In this document: positions 11,504 through 24,349 of the stretch, piece after piece
Layout: every line of letters begins with the position of its first letter
How positions within the stretch are numbered: the stretch's first letter is position 1
Assembly: GCF_037975245.1 (NCBI RefSeq)
Contig: NC_092576.1
Location: 16,776,111-16,806,110 of the forward strand
DNA: 30,000 nt
DNA from: Apostichopus japonicus
Taxonomy: Eukaryota; Echinodermata; Holothuroidea; Aspidochirotida; Stichopodidae
Direction of reading: 5' to 3'
The notes under the pieces: generated by a model
What the model was told of the DNA's origin: nothing
The model's database searches: none
Seen by the model: the letters and a program-made list of their open reading frames with translations, nothing else
Position numbers and translations under genes: made by a program

Positions 11504-12976
11504 GCCTGATGCAAAACTCGACCGTATATGGTAGGCCATACGGGAAATAATTGCTGATTTAATGTCCGTACGAATAACAATTATTATCGGTATTAATTCT
11601 ATTAAATACCGGCATTAATGATCAGCCAATCACCATGCATCTTCATATGCTAGTATTAAACAAACTAAAGAACGGATATTAATTCTAATATATGCAGACT
11701 TGAAAAGCATTTATGGATATAAGTTTTAGCACGAATCAAAAAGTTCACCTGAAGACGAGATAAACCTAAAAATGTATTAATCGTATCTGAATCTCATTTA
11801 AGGGATGACAAAGAATGATTATTAAAAAGTGTATATCACAAAATTTGTGAATGATCGCAGCTTCACAGATTGCGTCATTTTTATTTATAAAATGTCACAG
11901 TTTATACCACGGTTATTTCTTTGGCGCTCCATAGTTCTAAACCAATACAGTCAGAGAGCCATCAACCGAAGAATCTTAGCAGATGCTAGTTTAGCAGCTA
12001 AGGAAAGGGGATTAACGTTTTTTATGAACTATGAACCCTTGACTCTCTATTATATTCGACTTTATTTTCAAATTCACTCGTGGGCAATAATAGCATATAT
12101 TACAAAAGGAAAATTCTTCTTCACCAGTGCCCTATACCCAGGTGGAACTCTGCCCTGATTTTATTCAAGCCTATTAATCCACTGTCTAGTCTTTACGTCG
12201 TAATGAAATAAGATCAAGAGCGATCTTTATATGAAGAATATCTATACATTCAAGAAACTATAATATTTATTGTTTGAAAGTAAACTGTGTCATGAGCAAC
12301 TAAAAATAAACAGCATCGTCGAACCTGACAAAAATGCGGTATAACCACATGTCCAGTCCGCATGAATGGAGTGTGTCACTGTAAATCTCAAATTAGTTTA
12401 TAGAACGTGGTCAAGACAGGATTATGCTTCTCTTGTTAGTCTATGAGAGTTGTCAGTACATCTAATGTCAAAGTCGATAATCTTAGATCTTAGGAGAAAT
12501 ACTCATTATTGTTTTTAAGTCTTTAATTTACTTTGTTTGTAATCGCATAATTGTGAGCCTGTATGGACCCGATTACTGGGAGGAACACCCTACAGTATAA
12601 ACGGCATAACGCCCACCCGCCTCATCATCGCCCCCCCCCCCACTCCATCACCTCCACGCCCGCCCTTTCTCCCCACGCCTTAACTGCATGCTTGGGATGT
12701 AACACCCCAATGAGGTCGCTCCATGGTGTTAGCGTTCGAAGACTATAGATCTGCATAAAATGTTCGCCACTTCGTTGCCGTGAACACTGAACATGGAAGT
12801 AACACAGGGAAGTACCTGCATGGAGTCCCGCTGACGGCTAGACTATCCGTTACCAATAGGAATTTCATAAATTAAAGCTAACAAAGTTCAAGCCCTATTA
12901 CAACCGTATCATTGTCCAACCGTACTGCTTCAGTCACAGCTAATCAATCTTTGTTTTATTAGAACCTCCTTTACAG
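11504..12976. other. Non-coding stretch with a C-rich patch
   Basis: A C-rich segment lies at about 12610-12680, with a C run near 12630. An open frame at 11829-12158 has no recognisable motif and no matching splice context. Nothing else identified. Confidence 0.4.
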
Positions 12977-13116
12977 CAATGATGTTTGTGCGTTCCTGAT
13001 CCTTTTCATGACTAGAGCTTTGGCTGCGGGGTCAGATGGTTCCCTTCTGCACAGGTTACAAATTGAAAAGGCTACGTCTAGTAGTGAAGATAAACCCTGT
13101 CAGCTGAACATTTCTT
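12977..13116 (+). CDS. Orphan coding-like exon of an unidentified gene
   Basis: A 140-base block lies between a good acceptor (cctcctttacag|C) and a near-consensus donor (TTTCTT|gtaagtg). One frame is open across the whole block and reads NDVCAFLILFMTRALAAGSD, then GSLLHRLQIEKATSSSEDKP and CQLNIS; a stop lies 15 bases upstream in that frame and another directly after the donor. The hydrophobic start followed by AxA-AGSDG resembles a signal peptide or a membrane span. Acceptor phase is 2 and donor phase is 1. I found no neighbouring exon with matching phases in the window, so it may belong to a gene with long introns or be a gene fragment. I do not recognise the protein. Confidence 0.35.
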
Positions 13117-13804
13117 GTAAGTGAAAATAACCGATTCGGGAAGTGAAATGTGCTGGTTCAAAACCAAGCTGAACGTGTGAAACGATGATCGTAGAGTTGG
13201 TTGTAAATGTGATGACAAAACAAAATAATTAATTAGTTTGATGGTGGAAAATGGCATGAAAAAACTGAAACGTCAATATTATTGCCGAAATGTTCTAGAA
13301 ATACAGAAAACAGTGATTCATTCCTAATCTTCGAGAACATTACAAGGCTTCACTCAAGCTTCGTTCTGACATGCTAGAGGTTTGGATGAACACTGATGAT
13401 CTTCGAGAGGGCTGACAACATGGATATGCTTCGTACTCCGTCGGAAGTTAGCATTCTTCTAACTTACATACCAGTGGAAGTTATATATATATTTGTCAGG
13501 TTAAGACTCTTGCTTGTTAAAGGCATAACTGAATGTTACCATTATAGGCTTAGTCATAGGCGTAGGAGGGGGAGGAAGGGGAAATGGCGGCTGCAGACCC
13601 CTTCCCAACCTGAAAAGCCATATATTATTACTATTATTCTTAGCACTGATTAGTTTCTATCTTCTTGGTCTGTGACATAGCAAGTCTAAAGTTATATCTA
13701 AAGTCTTGTTTTATTCTCTTCGTTATAAGCCATATATTTTATGTGAAGCTCTAATTGAATTCATATTGTAGATATTTGTTAAATATTTTCTTAGAAATGA
13801 ATCA
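13117..13804. other. Non-coding stretch, nothing identified
   Basis: I looked for a phase 1 exon following 13116 and found none. A purine-rich patch lies near 13565-13590 (GGAGGGGGAGGAAGGGG). No transposon or RNA signature was seen. Confidence 0.4.
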
Positions 13805-13861
13805 ACAGATGTCGAGATAATTGCGTCTGGCTGATGAGACCCAAATTGGGATCGAAATATC
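13805..13861 (+). ncRNA. Hammerhead-ribozyme-like motif
   Basis: The two conserved core blocks are intact: CTGATGA at 13831-13837 and GAAA at 13854-13857. Between them GACCC and GGGATC can form helix II (five pairs with one bulged A) closed by an AAATT loop, very like known animal hammerheads. A candidate cleavage triplet GTC is at 13811-13813. Bases 13808-13810 plus this GT can pair with 13857-13861 as a five-pair helix III including one G-U. Helix I is the weak part: AGA 13815-13817 against TCT 13826-13828, with G-G opposition next to the junction. It could be a decayed ribozyme from a retroelement, or chance. Activity is not implied. Confidence 0.4.
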
Positions 13862-16800
13862 GAAATGGACCTTACGAGCCACCGTGATGTTTTTGTTTTC
13901 AATCCGCGTGGCAAACATAAACGTAATGTGTATCGAAAAAGTCACAAAGGAGGACAATTGTCATTATCGCCCAGGGGTCCGAAATATTTCTATACGGGAC
14001 TAAATGGTGTTTTGGAGTTATCGGGAGAGCGAATGGAGCGGAGGATGGAATCAATTTCCTTCATTATTCTCCTTGTTGACCTTCACATGATGAACATTTC
14101 TTAAATGGTAAGTCCTTCTTCGAACGATAACTATCTTATCTTGAGTAACCTTCGATGGGTCATATAGAATTGTTGAAAACCGCAATACCGTTAAGCAATA
14201 ATGTTGCCAGTCATATATTGAGCTGGAAGTGTCCAGCAACTATAACATCATAACTAGGACATTCCAAAGTCCTCTCCGTCTTTACAACACGCCGCACTGC
14301 ATTTTATAACCCCGAGAGGGATTGGCTTTCCCTCTCTCTCACCCCCACTCTCCCGATATACCCACACCTCCAACACCATTCATTTAATGTCGCTTCATCG
14401 GCAGAGCAGATAAAATCCCCCCCCCATGCACATCACCTATTAGTATGCTGTGTGCTTTCATGCATGGTAGGTCACTGTGTTCATTTGTGTCAGAGATGAA
14501 TATTTTGCTTCATAAATCGGTGGAGAACAAACGCCGATGAAATTACAACATAGTGATCAATAGCTTGCATGTGTTTACCTTGTTGAGAATGATTTGCACA
14601 TCGATCAACCACCAACCCAACTTTGTCTCAGTAAAGCTTTCACCTTCTCTTTACACTGAGCAGCCAGTAATTAAGAAATCTCGACCACGACATGAAACAG
14701 TGCCAGGCGCGCATCGCCTTAAATATCAGTAGTGAAAGATGTCTGTTTGGAGCTTCTTAATATACATTCCATACAGTGCGTACTGTATGAAGTAATACAT
14801 AAAATAACCAAAGGTTTCTTTAAAGGGGTATATAGTCTACGATAAAGTCAGAGAAGCATGGGTGGATTATACAAGTAATCTAATTTCAATCAAGTGTCCA
14901 CTAGTCTGGGCACAGAGCAAATCAAAGCGATACAAATGACTGAGCAAATAGAAATTATGGGTAATTGGTTTTCGCCCTCGGAAAACTCGAAATATAAAGT
15001 ATAATTCATGCCAAATAAAACTACAAATGAAAATGACTGTCAAAAATGTGGTGGATGCATGTCGACCCGCTTAACGTATATTAAATTGTTTTACCTACTA
15101 CCCATATCTAAAACTCATTGATTGTAACAAACGTCAGAATCTATTTGCTTCCGTACTGGTGTCAGCGAGGACTGTGTTACATACAACTGAAACTTGTTTA
15201 AGTCTCATCTATCAAAACGGCTGGACTACTTAGCTCATCAGAAGCAATCGAAAATTCAACGATCAAAATTCAGTATAAAAAGAACGATTTTTCAAGGGCA
15301 AATGGTGTCGGATATTATCCATGGAGGGGGTGGGGCAGGGGAGGGTGATCCTTGGGAATATTATTTGGTTGTGTAATTATAATTCCGAAAACAATTATGG
15401 ACTTACATTAACAGAAGACCGTACAGCTCTGTTTGGACCCAGAACTTAGACACACCCTATTAGGAACGGTATGACAGCGCCCACTGACAAAACGGTGAAG
15501 ATCCATGTTTGCAGAAATTAATGCGTTAAAACAATCAACTGCTAATGGGTTATCACAGCTAAATCAACATATGCATTAATATGCATGCATTATTTCCTTT
15601 CCCCCCCCCCCCTCTTTTCTACTACCTTGCGGGTTTTTAACGAAGGTTTGATTTAGTTTGCCCTTTAAAACCTTTTGAAATAAATTTAATTCTATCACTT
15701 AACTTTCAATGTGATAGGTTATAAAGTGTTCCGTTCATTTGCTGTCCACTCGGTGAGTATAAATAAAAACTGAACCCTCGTCCAATTCAACAAGGGTAGT
15801 GTAATTTTGTTTAAAGCTTGACCAAGGATAACTCAATTACAATCTAAAGTAGGTAAATAGCTTGGAAAAAGACCTCACAAGTATTGACGTCACTGAACTA
15901 TATAGTACCAATTAGTGACAAATATCAAGTTTTAGCAAAATATCACTAGCTAACATTGAATATATCAAGGAAATGAAATGCAGAATAACAAAATAAATCC
16001 TAAAATCAGAAATTATTAAAAGGATGGAAATGCACAGGAGACAAAAATGAACATCGGGTATAGATGGCACATGCAAAACAATTTCGGAAATGAATACCAT
16101 GTTATGAATTAAGTACCGTACTTGTTGTTATTTGTTTTTTCTATGGCATTTTTCGTCTTCCGCTTCGAGGGGTTGGGTGAAGGACTCCCGGATGAAAGGT
16201 TATAGTGGATTTTGATAAGCCGAAAAACTTTAAACATGTCCCTGCTCCCATTGTGCGTATGAGTGAGAGGATATAATTCTGTCTACAAGATCGATGAGTG
16301 GCAATATGCGAAATACTGTAAAGTCAAGTCCAATTTTTTTTATGTTATTTACCATTGATTCAAATTTACTTTCTGTTATTTTTGTTCCCATTTTTTGTGT
16401 TTTGTATATTCTTTCGTAGTGGAATGTAGCAAATCAGTAGCCTGTCAGTGGACACAGCTGAATTAAACAATGAGAACTGTAAGATATATGCTATAAGTAT
16501 AGTGCCCATATTGAGGGAAACAAACAAAGATGTTGTGTCATTGAATTAGGCGTGACATGACAGAAATCAGGTATAAGCATGAAAGTTATCGATCTAATGT
16601 GGTTAGTTTTAAATCCATAGAAAGGACCAAGCAGCATATTGCTCTGTTATGATTGTATAAAGTGTAGCTTCTGAAGGAATTTCTTATAAGAATGCTTTCC
16701 CTTTTAGCTTTCCTTCCATTTCATGGCGGTTAGTTCTTGGCATCAACGTAATCTCTAATCCTCCATGACTTGAACGGAATACAAATAAAGTTTCTATAGT

Positions 16801-17904
16801 TCACAAGTTCTCATTGGTTTTCATTCATTTTGACACTTCCAACACTTAAAATGATGTCCTTTTTTATCAAGATTAAAATTGTTGCATGAATAAATTTGGG
16901 TCAGGTGATAAATTTAAAGCTAGCTGGGGGGGGGGGGGGGTCTCTGTTGGCCCTACAACATTTTTGTTAAATATAGTAAAAAAGAGTTCTGGATGAAAGA
17001 CAAATGATAAACAAAAGCAGAGTTCAGGATGAATTATGTCAATTATTTCGAACCCACACTCTATGAGAGGTGACGCAAATACCTCTTTTCAAATCAATAG
17101 GAGGAGGAAACTTAATTTTAATAACTTATACTTTATAGAGATTTTAGCTGCTGATAGAGTCGACCATGTCACTACTGTATGTGTGTAGAACACGGTCATT
17201 GAAGGGGGCATATACACACAAATGCCGTAGTTTCAGAGGACCAATAAACACATCAAGTCACTGCAGACTAAACAAAGTCTTGTAGTTGACGAATTCCCCA
17301 TCCCCGTGTTTCCCAAATCTACTTGCATAAACTCAAAGGCCTATGAATCCTGTTTCGGGTTAGAATTACTGTGTTATTTCCAGCCCATCATATCCTTAAA
17401 TAAGATTAGTCATATGAAGTTAACGTGTTTGACTTAATAAGTATTGTCCCTTCCTCATTCAAAAAGGTCTTGAAATGTGAATAGGTATTGTTTGTTGAAA
17501 TTTTAGACTTAATCCCATTTCATGATCGTCTGCATCGAATATAGTTGTAAAGGGAAACAACTTACAGCAATAAATCTCCTGTGAGCACAATCTTAAGCAA
17601 CTTTTTGTGAATAAGAAGATTTCACGGAATCCGTTTTTCTTTACTGCCTGCTTCAAAGTCATCGGTAGTATGGGGCATAAGCCAATTGTACATTTACGTC
17701 TTGAGAGGAAACGAAATTCTTACTGCTTGCTGCAATGTATACAAAGACATTGAAACGTGAGCTTGTTGTTAATAAATATTCAGATCCGTTGTTCTAATGA
17801 GAGTAGAACAGGATGAATAGAGATTTCGTTGAAGGCAGTTTCATTCACTGCTACCAATAGATTGTAGCCAACCAACAATACCGAATTAAGCTCGTAGAAA
17901 GTTA
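13862..17904. other. Long non-coding stretch with homopolymer runs
   Basis: Holds a pyrimidine-rich segment at about 14320-14380, a C run near 14419, twelve C at 15601-15612 and fifteen G at 16926-16940. Short open frames are present but none shows a domain, a splice context or coding-like composition. No transposon or RNA gene was recognised. Confidence 0.45.
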
Positions 17905-17985
17905 ACTCGTCTAATGGCTCAGTTGGTAGAGAAGTGGACTGGTAACCCTGATGAACCGAGTTCGACTCCATCAATGGTTGGTTAA
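17905..17985 (+). ncRNA. tRNA-like sequence (tRNA pseudogene or SINE head)
   Basis: TGGCTCAGTTGG with the following TAGAG is a textbook D-arm and Pol III A box, and GAGTTCGACTCC is a B box at the normal distance. The anticodon loop would read CTGGTAA, giving GGT (Thr-type). The T stem and anticodon stem do not pair well, and the acceptor ends are unconvincing, so a functional tRNA is unlikely. It ends 75 bases before a second tRNA-like module, which suggests either a dimeric retroposon or two insertions side by side. Confidence 0.7.
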
Positions 17986-18064
17986 ACACATTTAAATTTT
18001 CTTTTTCTATTTCAGTAGTCGACCCTGAAGTCTTGATATATTAATTCAACCATTTAAATTACTA

Positions 18065-18462
18065 GATGATGTGGTGGCCGATGTGGTTAAGAGGGTGACG
18101 AAGGACTCGTTCTTCGTCGGTCGTGTAAATCGTGGCTAGGGTTCAAGACAGGCCTCTGGCGATAATACCATTGGCTGTAGGTATGGTGCTTTTTGTGGCC
18201 TAGGATCCCGTGCCATGTCTCCCTTGTTGTCGCAAAAGAACCCGGGGGGGGGGATGCGCAGAGGGTCGATCAAACCGACCAGAAGCGTACTAGGTGGCGT
18301 GCGTGAATCCTTGCCTTTGGCCAGAGGTGGTGACATCTCTGCGACCGGCATGCTTACAGCCACCGTCCACTGAATACGTGGCCTGATGAGGCGCTATTCT
18401 CCTAAAAGTGAATCTACGGATGCCTTTAAGTGCCATAAAATTATTTAATATTAAAAAAAAAA
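18065..18462 (+). mobile_element. tRNA(Ser/Leu)-derived SINE with A-rich tail
   Basis: The head has GTGGCCGATGTGGTTAAGAG (A box, close to the class II tRNA D-arm) and GGGTTCAAGACAGGCC (B box) about 55 bases later. That spacing fits a tRNA with a long variable arm, Ser or Leu. A GC-richer unrelated body of about 230 bases follows, then CCTGATGAGGCGC at about 18381 and an AT-rich end terminating in ten A (18453-18462). The body is more GC-rich than its flanks, as expected of an inserted element. I could not see a clean target-site duplication. A minus-strand open frame over 18136-18363 lies inside the element and is not a gene. Confidence 0.75.
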
Positions 18463-19038
18463 CTGTTTCAAACTAGCTCCATCGAATTCATTAAAAGACC
18501 CTTTTTTGTCACTCTGAAGGTGGAATGGATTTCATTGTAATGGGTTATTTGTGGTAAGTCAAGAACACATTCAAACAGTCATGCGGTTCACAAGGGTTGC
18601 ATGAACTTTATCAAACTCATTGTTTGACATAAATGTGTTGGTAAAGATTTACACAACATACACTAAAACAAGCATTATATTCGTTGCAATAATAGAAACA
18701 TACAAGTCAGCAAGACCATGAAATAAAATTGTAATATACATAAAATTCAATCTATATCACTTTTGTGAGAACACCAAATTATACTAGTGTCAATGTGGTC
18801 CCACTCTAAGCCGCAGTGTTGTAGGAAACTCTCACAGAAGATATTTAGTTTCGGAAACTGTGTGATTTTTAAGAACTTTGTTTGAGGTTCACAAAAAATT
18901 ATACCCCGTATTATGTTTTGATAACTTCAGCAACAAAATTAGCTTTGGTGTGCCGTTGACCGTTCATAAACACTGCTCTCGGTCTAGCTATGTTTGTATA
19001 GCACATTTACTTATTTTATGCTTTTTCTTGTAATGACC
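18463..19038. other. Non-coding stretch, nothing identified
   Basis: AT-rich DNA following the SINE tail. No gene, RNA or repeat recognised. Confidence 0.45.
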
Positions 19039-19068
19039 CTTTAAATAGTTGAGGTTCACTATTTAAAG
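19039..19068. repeat. Perfect 11-bp inverted repeat
   Basis: CTTTAAATAGT and ACTATTTAAAG flank an 8-base loop. AT-rich and short, so it may be chance or a cruciform-prone site. Confidence 0.8.
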
Positions 19069-21892
19069 TGACTGGACCTTTTAGTTTATTACACAGCCCA
19101 TCAGACTAGTTCATCGGTTGCATTACAAAACTCAATGGGAGATTATTATGGTCTCAAATGACATTTTTATAAGTTATTACAACTTTGTTAAGGACAAATG
19201 ATGTCGATTGCCATCCAAGGGTGCTATGTTGCTTATATGAAGATTAACCTAAAAAACAACCGTATATTAACTATAAGCACTGCGGTGAGGAGCCGACTTC
19301 ACCATCAAGTTAGCCTAAACAAATATTCCAGAAATTAAGTATATTTGAGGATACATATCTTTCAAATACTGGAATAGCTACAGAAACATTATTGGATTAA
19401 AAGTTGTCTGTTTTCTTTGTGTTATAACATATCAAGACTATAATTCTGTCTTATTCATGACTTAATTATTAAAATGAGTTATCAAGTTACAGCAAAATCT
19501 ACCTGTCGAACATTCTCCCATGATTGATTACCGGGGTATATTTTAAGAAAAGTCAGGAAAGAACCTGGGCACGAAAACCAAACTACCGAACGTCTGATCC
19601 GCTCTCAACCCCAGTCCCCTTGCATCGATACCGTGACTGTGTATAATCATTCCCCTTAAAAGGGAACATATACTACACATGATCTTAGGGGATGTCTTCA
19701 ACTCTTCGGTCTATATGTTCGTTGTACACGTCTCAGGATAAAACTAGTTTGATCTCGGAAGAATGTTACCCGATTTCTTGTTCTTTATTCTATTTGTTTT
19801 ACAAGTCGATCAATGGGCTACATTCTGATGAACAATGAAAAGATGAAGAAAACTGCCAATAATGGAATACCAATTAGCCCCCGTTATGTCCAACACGTAA
19901 CACACTAATGAACTTTATCGATTCTCATTGACGAACCACATCTTCCTTATTGGGAACAAGTTTATAACAATAGAGAGAGATTAATGCCATTCAAGTGTTG
20001 CAGTTTGCCTGCATATTACTAAAACCTGTACGACAAGATGTTTACGCTATGTGAGCAGTCCAGAATTTACAGTGAAAGTTTAGCGTTTTAACCGGCTCCC
20101 GGTAACACGTATCAACTATTCAATTGATGACTATATAACGACGAAAAGACATTAAGCACATGGACATTAATATCCTCCATGTGAGACTCATTTGCATCCA
20201 TTTTTATCATTTCCTGTAAATAAACCTTGCAAGCATTTTTTTCCCGCAATCTGGGATATCAAACTCGACGGCTTCGAGGAAATTTAAGGTCCCTGAAAAG
20301 CACCGTGTAATGGTATCCCCTCGGTAGGACTAGGTATGATAATATAAGAAAATCCCTTTAATGGGTTCCAAATGAGAAAAATAGAAGACTATAAATTAAA
20401 TTCGACCTCGACCTCGTTTATAGTTGATCAATCCATAACCGCTTCGAAATTTACAGCATGGTTAGTTAAGTAAAAAACAATTATTTTTTTTATTTATAAA
20501 CCAAGGTATTAAACTGATTTTCCTGTTATAAAAGTTTGTTTATTTACAATTATATCGCCTTTGACAGAAAGTGAAATAATCTGGAAACAATTTATATCAG
20601 ATAGTTTAATCACACGGGGTACTGTGAAACGGGGGACAGTGAAACGTCAGATTGAAACGAGACGGTAATAATAACAAAGCTGTACCCATTCAACAGTACA
20701 CAAAATCCACATTAAATTCGTTATACACAAATGATTTGTGTGCATGTTCTTGAACCGACACATCAATCAGAGACCTGTGTTTGAACACACACCTAGAAGT
20801 TCGGGGGGGGGGGGCAATTTTTGTAATTGGGGACATCTAGGTGTCCTGTAATTGAGTTATGTATTCAAACAGTGTGTTCTGTGATATCTGAAACAAACAA
20901 AAAAACTAAAATTGGTGTATAACAGGATATAATAGCGCCAAATTAAAATGTTGCAGTTGAGATTGTATGTTCAGATTACTGGTATTTGTAAGCTAAAGTT
21001 TTTGGGGTTGACGAAGGGTGTGGTTAGCTTTGGCGTGCCTTCGACCTGGCCTTCAAACTACAAAAATGGGCAGGTGAAAGGTTCAGTTTTTTGTTATCAT
21101 CATTTTAGTATCTATCCAATTGCATAAAACTTTGGCCATTGTGTATCCCGACTGAACTGCAATTACTGCACTGTCCAGTACAGGCTATGCTAGATATTGA
21201 GGATTGAAGGCCCGATTAAGTTAACAAGACTCTACCAATACCCACCAGTCTAGCTATACGTATTTTAGTGTAATGTTCTGCACTGGATTAAGCCATCAAA
21301 AGCAACATTTCATCCTTCCATGACGCCAAATGTGCTTCCACTCTTCTTGGTGATGACTTTTTCCCTGATACCAGACGTCAATGCTATATTATATCCAGCA
21401 TGAACCATATTGCACTTTCCTCATCCCCACATGACCCATTTTATCCAACCCATTTTAGAAACAGATTTATGAGGCACCACTGAACTTTGTCAAGCATTTG
21501 ATACAAGAGAACATGGGGTGATTTAAGCACTCCTCTATGCTTCAAATGTATCCTTAGAATGTGGTATATGGGGTTTGAATTTTACATAACTAGATGAGCA
21601 TAGGATGAAGCAATATTGGTATATGATAATATATTCCCACCAGGTTATAATTGGTATTACCAGGGACTGACAGAAAGTTCTATTAAGAAATTCCCTTGCT
21701 TTAAAGCTAGCAGCCAAACACAATAAGATGTCAACCTTCAACATGATCAAGGATTAAAACATTTATACATATCAATTATAAGTGGTGCAGTTGAGAAATA
21801 AAGACAGCTAGTATGGAAATGTACATTTATGAATGGAATGATATGGAATGCACCATCATATCTCACTCATTTAACTATTCATATTATAAAGT
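19069..21892. other. Non-coding stretch with minor repeats
   Basis: Contains a two-copy 15-base repeat at 20616-20645 (GGGG(T/G)AC(T/A)GTGAAAC), a palindrome ACACAAAT-G-ATTTGTGT at 20725-20741 and twelve G at 20803-20814. No gene or transposon domain was recognised. Confidence 0.5.
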
Positions 21893-21996
21893 GACAAATG
21901 TTATATAGTAACAAATGTTATATCCATAATATCACATTTGTAGATATATCCATGATATCTCAATGTGGCGATATAGTCATAATATCACAATTTGAA
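21893..21996. repeat. Nested short tandem repeats
   Basis: ACAAATGTTATAT occurs twice with a 17-base period (from 21894 and 21911). It is followed by about three units of a 26 to 27-base repeat starting near 21923, 21949 and 21975, built on TCCAT(A/G)ATATC(A/T)CA followed by (A/T)(T/A)(T/G)TG. An open frame passes through the repeat and continues to about 22182, but without a recognisable domain. Confidence 0.75.
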
Positions 21997-24349
21997 ATAC
22001 AACATATAAATTTAAGAAGGAATGGCGGATATTTACAACGAAGACATTTTGGAAGTAAAAAACATAATTTTAGTTTTAAAATATTAAAGTCTAATTGGAC
22101 AGGAATGATTTGTGTACTAGTTTGTCAATATTGTTTTCAAGTACTCAGCTTTAAAATACAAATTTCCGAAATGCTCCATTAATGCTATTATTCATATGCA
22201 CTTTAGAATGTAACCGTTGTCATGCACACAAAAGTTTAAGACTATTGTTGTACTTCATAATATTGACTTTCAATGTTGTTTAAGTATGAAGTTTAATATT
22301 GTATTTTTAGGTTACACCTGCCCTCAACCCGTCCTCAGACATACATAGCCTGCACAGCTCCATCCATGGATGCACATATACATACACAGGTCAACATTAT
22401 CGCCTCAGTATTGGTTGTGTCATTACCAAGCAATCTACCACAAATATTGGAGGAACCTTGAAACGATTCACGTGACGACGAGGTAACAGGAACTTCCGCA
22501 ACTATTAAGTCATACTGTATCCGTTTTTATTGCTCACTCTTTGTTTATTTATTTATTGTTTTTTTTGAGTAAAACCAGGCGTATCCTACAGCCCTGTGTT
22601 TGTAGTTACGAGGCACTACAACAATGTTATATAGTGTGTTTTTATTCTGCTCGTGTCTCTGAAAGTGGAAATCCTACGTAGGTCGCTGGTGATAACTTAC
22701 CTCAGCGGAGTGGTATATGGTAATGAAATATCATAGAATAAAGAGTATCAGCCATGTGATGCGCATATATTGGGCAATGCACAACAACCTTCCATGAAAA
22801 GAACTGCGGATGATGAATGCAAATATCGTTATGAGCTAAGGCCTACGCTAGAACCTAGCTATAGTTGTTCTTTTGCATATTGACTGATATCCTGCTAGAG
22901 TAACTAACTGGGGAGGACATATATAAATGTAATAAGCTAAACCATAATCGATAATATGTTTTCCACATTCTTCAACATATCGATTTCCCTCAGGAGGTTA
23001 TTAAAAATAACCCTGGAGATGTCCACAAATGTGAATGAGTGATTATTAACATTGCACGAACAATTATTACGCATGCGTGTGGAAAACGATAATTATTACA
23101 ACTCAAGTAGCTATTTATACTATTTAGATGCAACCGCCATCAATCATCACTCTGTTTATCTGCAGTAGTGACTATGATGGCGCAAGCAAAAGAAAATCTC
23201 GAGTCGAGTGATTCCCTAGTGTTCAGCTACATTGATCGACTAGTTAGTTAGGATACCCCCAAGCACGGAGAGGCCTATTACAAAGCTTGGCCTAACTAGG
23301 CCTAAGCGAGGAGATCCCCTTGTATTTTCAAATTCGAATAACGCTTCAGAAAGCCTTGTTTATGGATGTATCCAGATATTATTTCGAAGCTGGTTGCTTA
23401 CAATGAAATCATAGACATATTCATCCTCATCTAAAGTTAAATTTCATCTGAGGAAACAGAAAAAATGCTATAAAATTTGACAAAACTCACTTATAATATA
23501 TAAGGTTTTAAAATAGATATCTCTGCTCAAATATTACGTAATGCTTATGTCAATATTTCCATTTCAACCAATTTTTCTATTGTGTTGTGTGTGTTTGTAT
23601 AGAAAAGCACTGTTGATGAAGACTTTTAGGATGATACAGCTAGACATGTTAATCGAGCAAATGACCCGGAAGCTCACCTGAACCTAACATGTAATTACCA
23701 GACAATATCTGATCTAAAACTGGTCACCTGGTCACGTGATATATCTATCAAAGGACTGCGTACTATCATATATTGGGGGGGGCGTGTCTTCTTTTTCGTA
23801 AAGTACCGTATATAATGAGGAAGAAAATATACTATTATGCATCTCTGATAGTTCTCGGGCCCTAGTCTGTAGGCCCCCTCCCCACCTACCTCTCCCCTCC
23901 CGGCCTCAAAACACCAACCAGTTTATTTGGCTATTCTTTGGAAATTTTGTAAGGATTAGTCAACTTCAACGTTCCCGGTGCTGTTATGGTAAAATGATCT
24001 GTTACTAATATAGTATGTCTAGGGACATTATCTCTCCTATAGAGACCTAATGTCGTATAACACCAACTTTTGACCCATTCAACACAAGTTGCAGTTTATT
24101 CATACAAATTGAAACGTAAGCTGGTGAAGACTTAAAACTAAAACTTAATACTGAAACTGTATATAGTTTACTGCTTTCTCTTGTGACACATTAAACGTTA
24201 AAAGTACTAGTCTTATTGCTTGTCAATTATAACATATGGTATTCTCTGAGAGTTTTGAACTACTTATGGTGAACAACAACATAATATGCAAGAACATTTT
24301 CAGTCATATTAGTCACTATTGCTAAATTCAAGTTCAAAATGGAGGGAGG
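21997..24349. other. Non-coding stretch with one weak exon candidate
   Basis: An acceptor-like ttgtatttttag ends at about 22310 and is followed by roughly 160 bases open to a TGA near 22475, with AATAAA near 22738; this could be a terminal exon but has no recognisable protein. A short ATG frame near 23174 (MMAQAKENLESSDS...) stops after 25 codons. A G run lies near 23775. Nothing else identified. Confidence 0.35.

Noticed and set aside
11829-12158. Open frame of 109 codons on the plus strand
   Set aside because: No recognisable motif and no phase-matched exon partner; composition is like the surrounding non-coding DNA.
17905-17985. Functional tRNA-Thr gene
   Set aside because: A and B boxes are good, but the T stem, anticodon stem and acceptor do not pair.
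18136-18363. Minus-strand open frame of 75 codons
   Set aside because: It lies entirely inside the tRNA-derived SINE and only reflects its GC-rich body.
21898-22182. Open frame of 94 codons containing short repeats
   Set aside because: Begins in a tandem repeat, has no recognisable domain and no splice or promoter context.
23174-23251. Possible first coding exon (MMAQAKENLESSDS...)
   Set aside because: Only 25 codons before a stop, with no convincing donor and no downstream partner.
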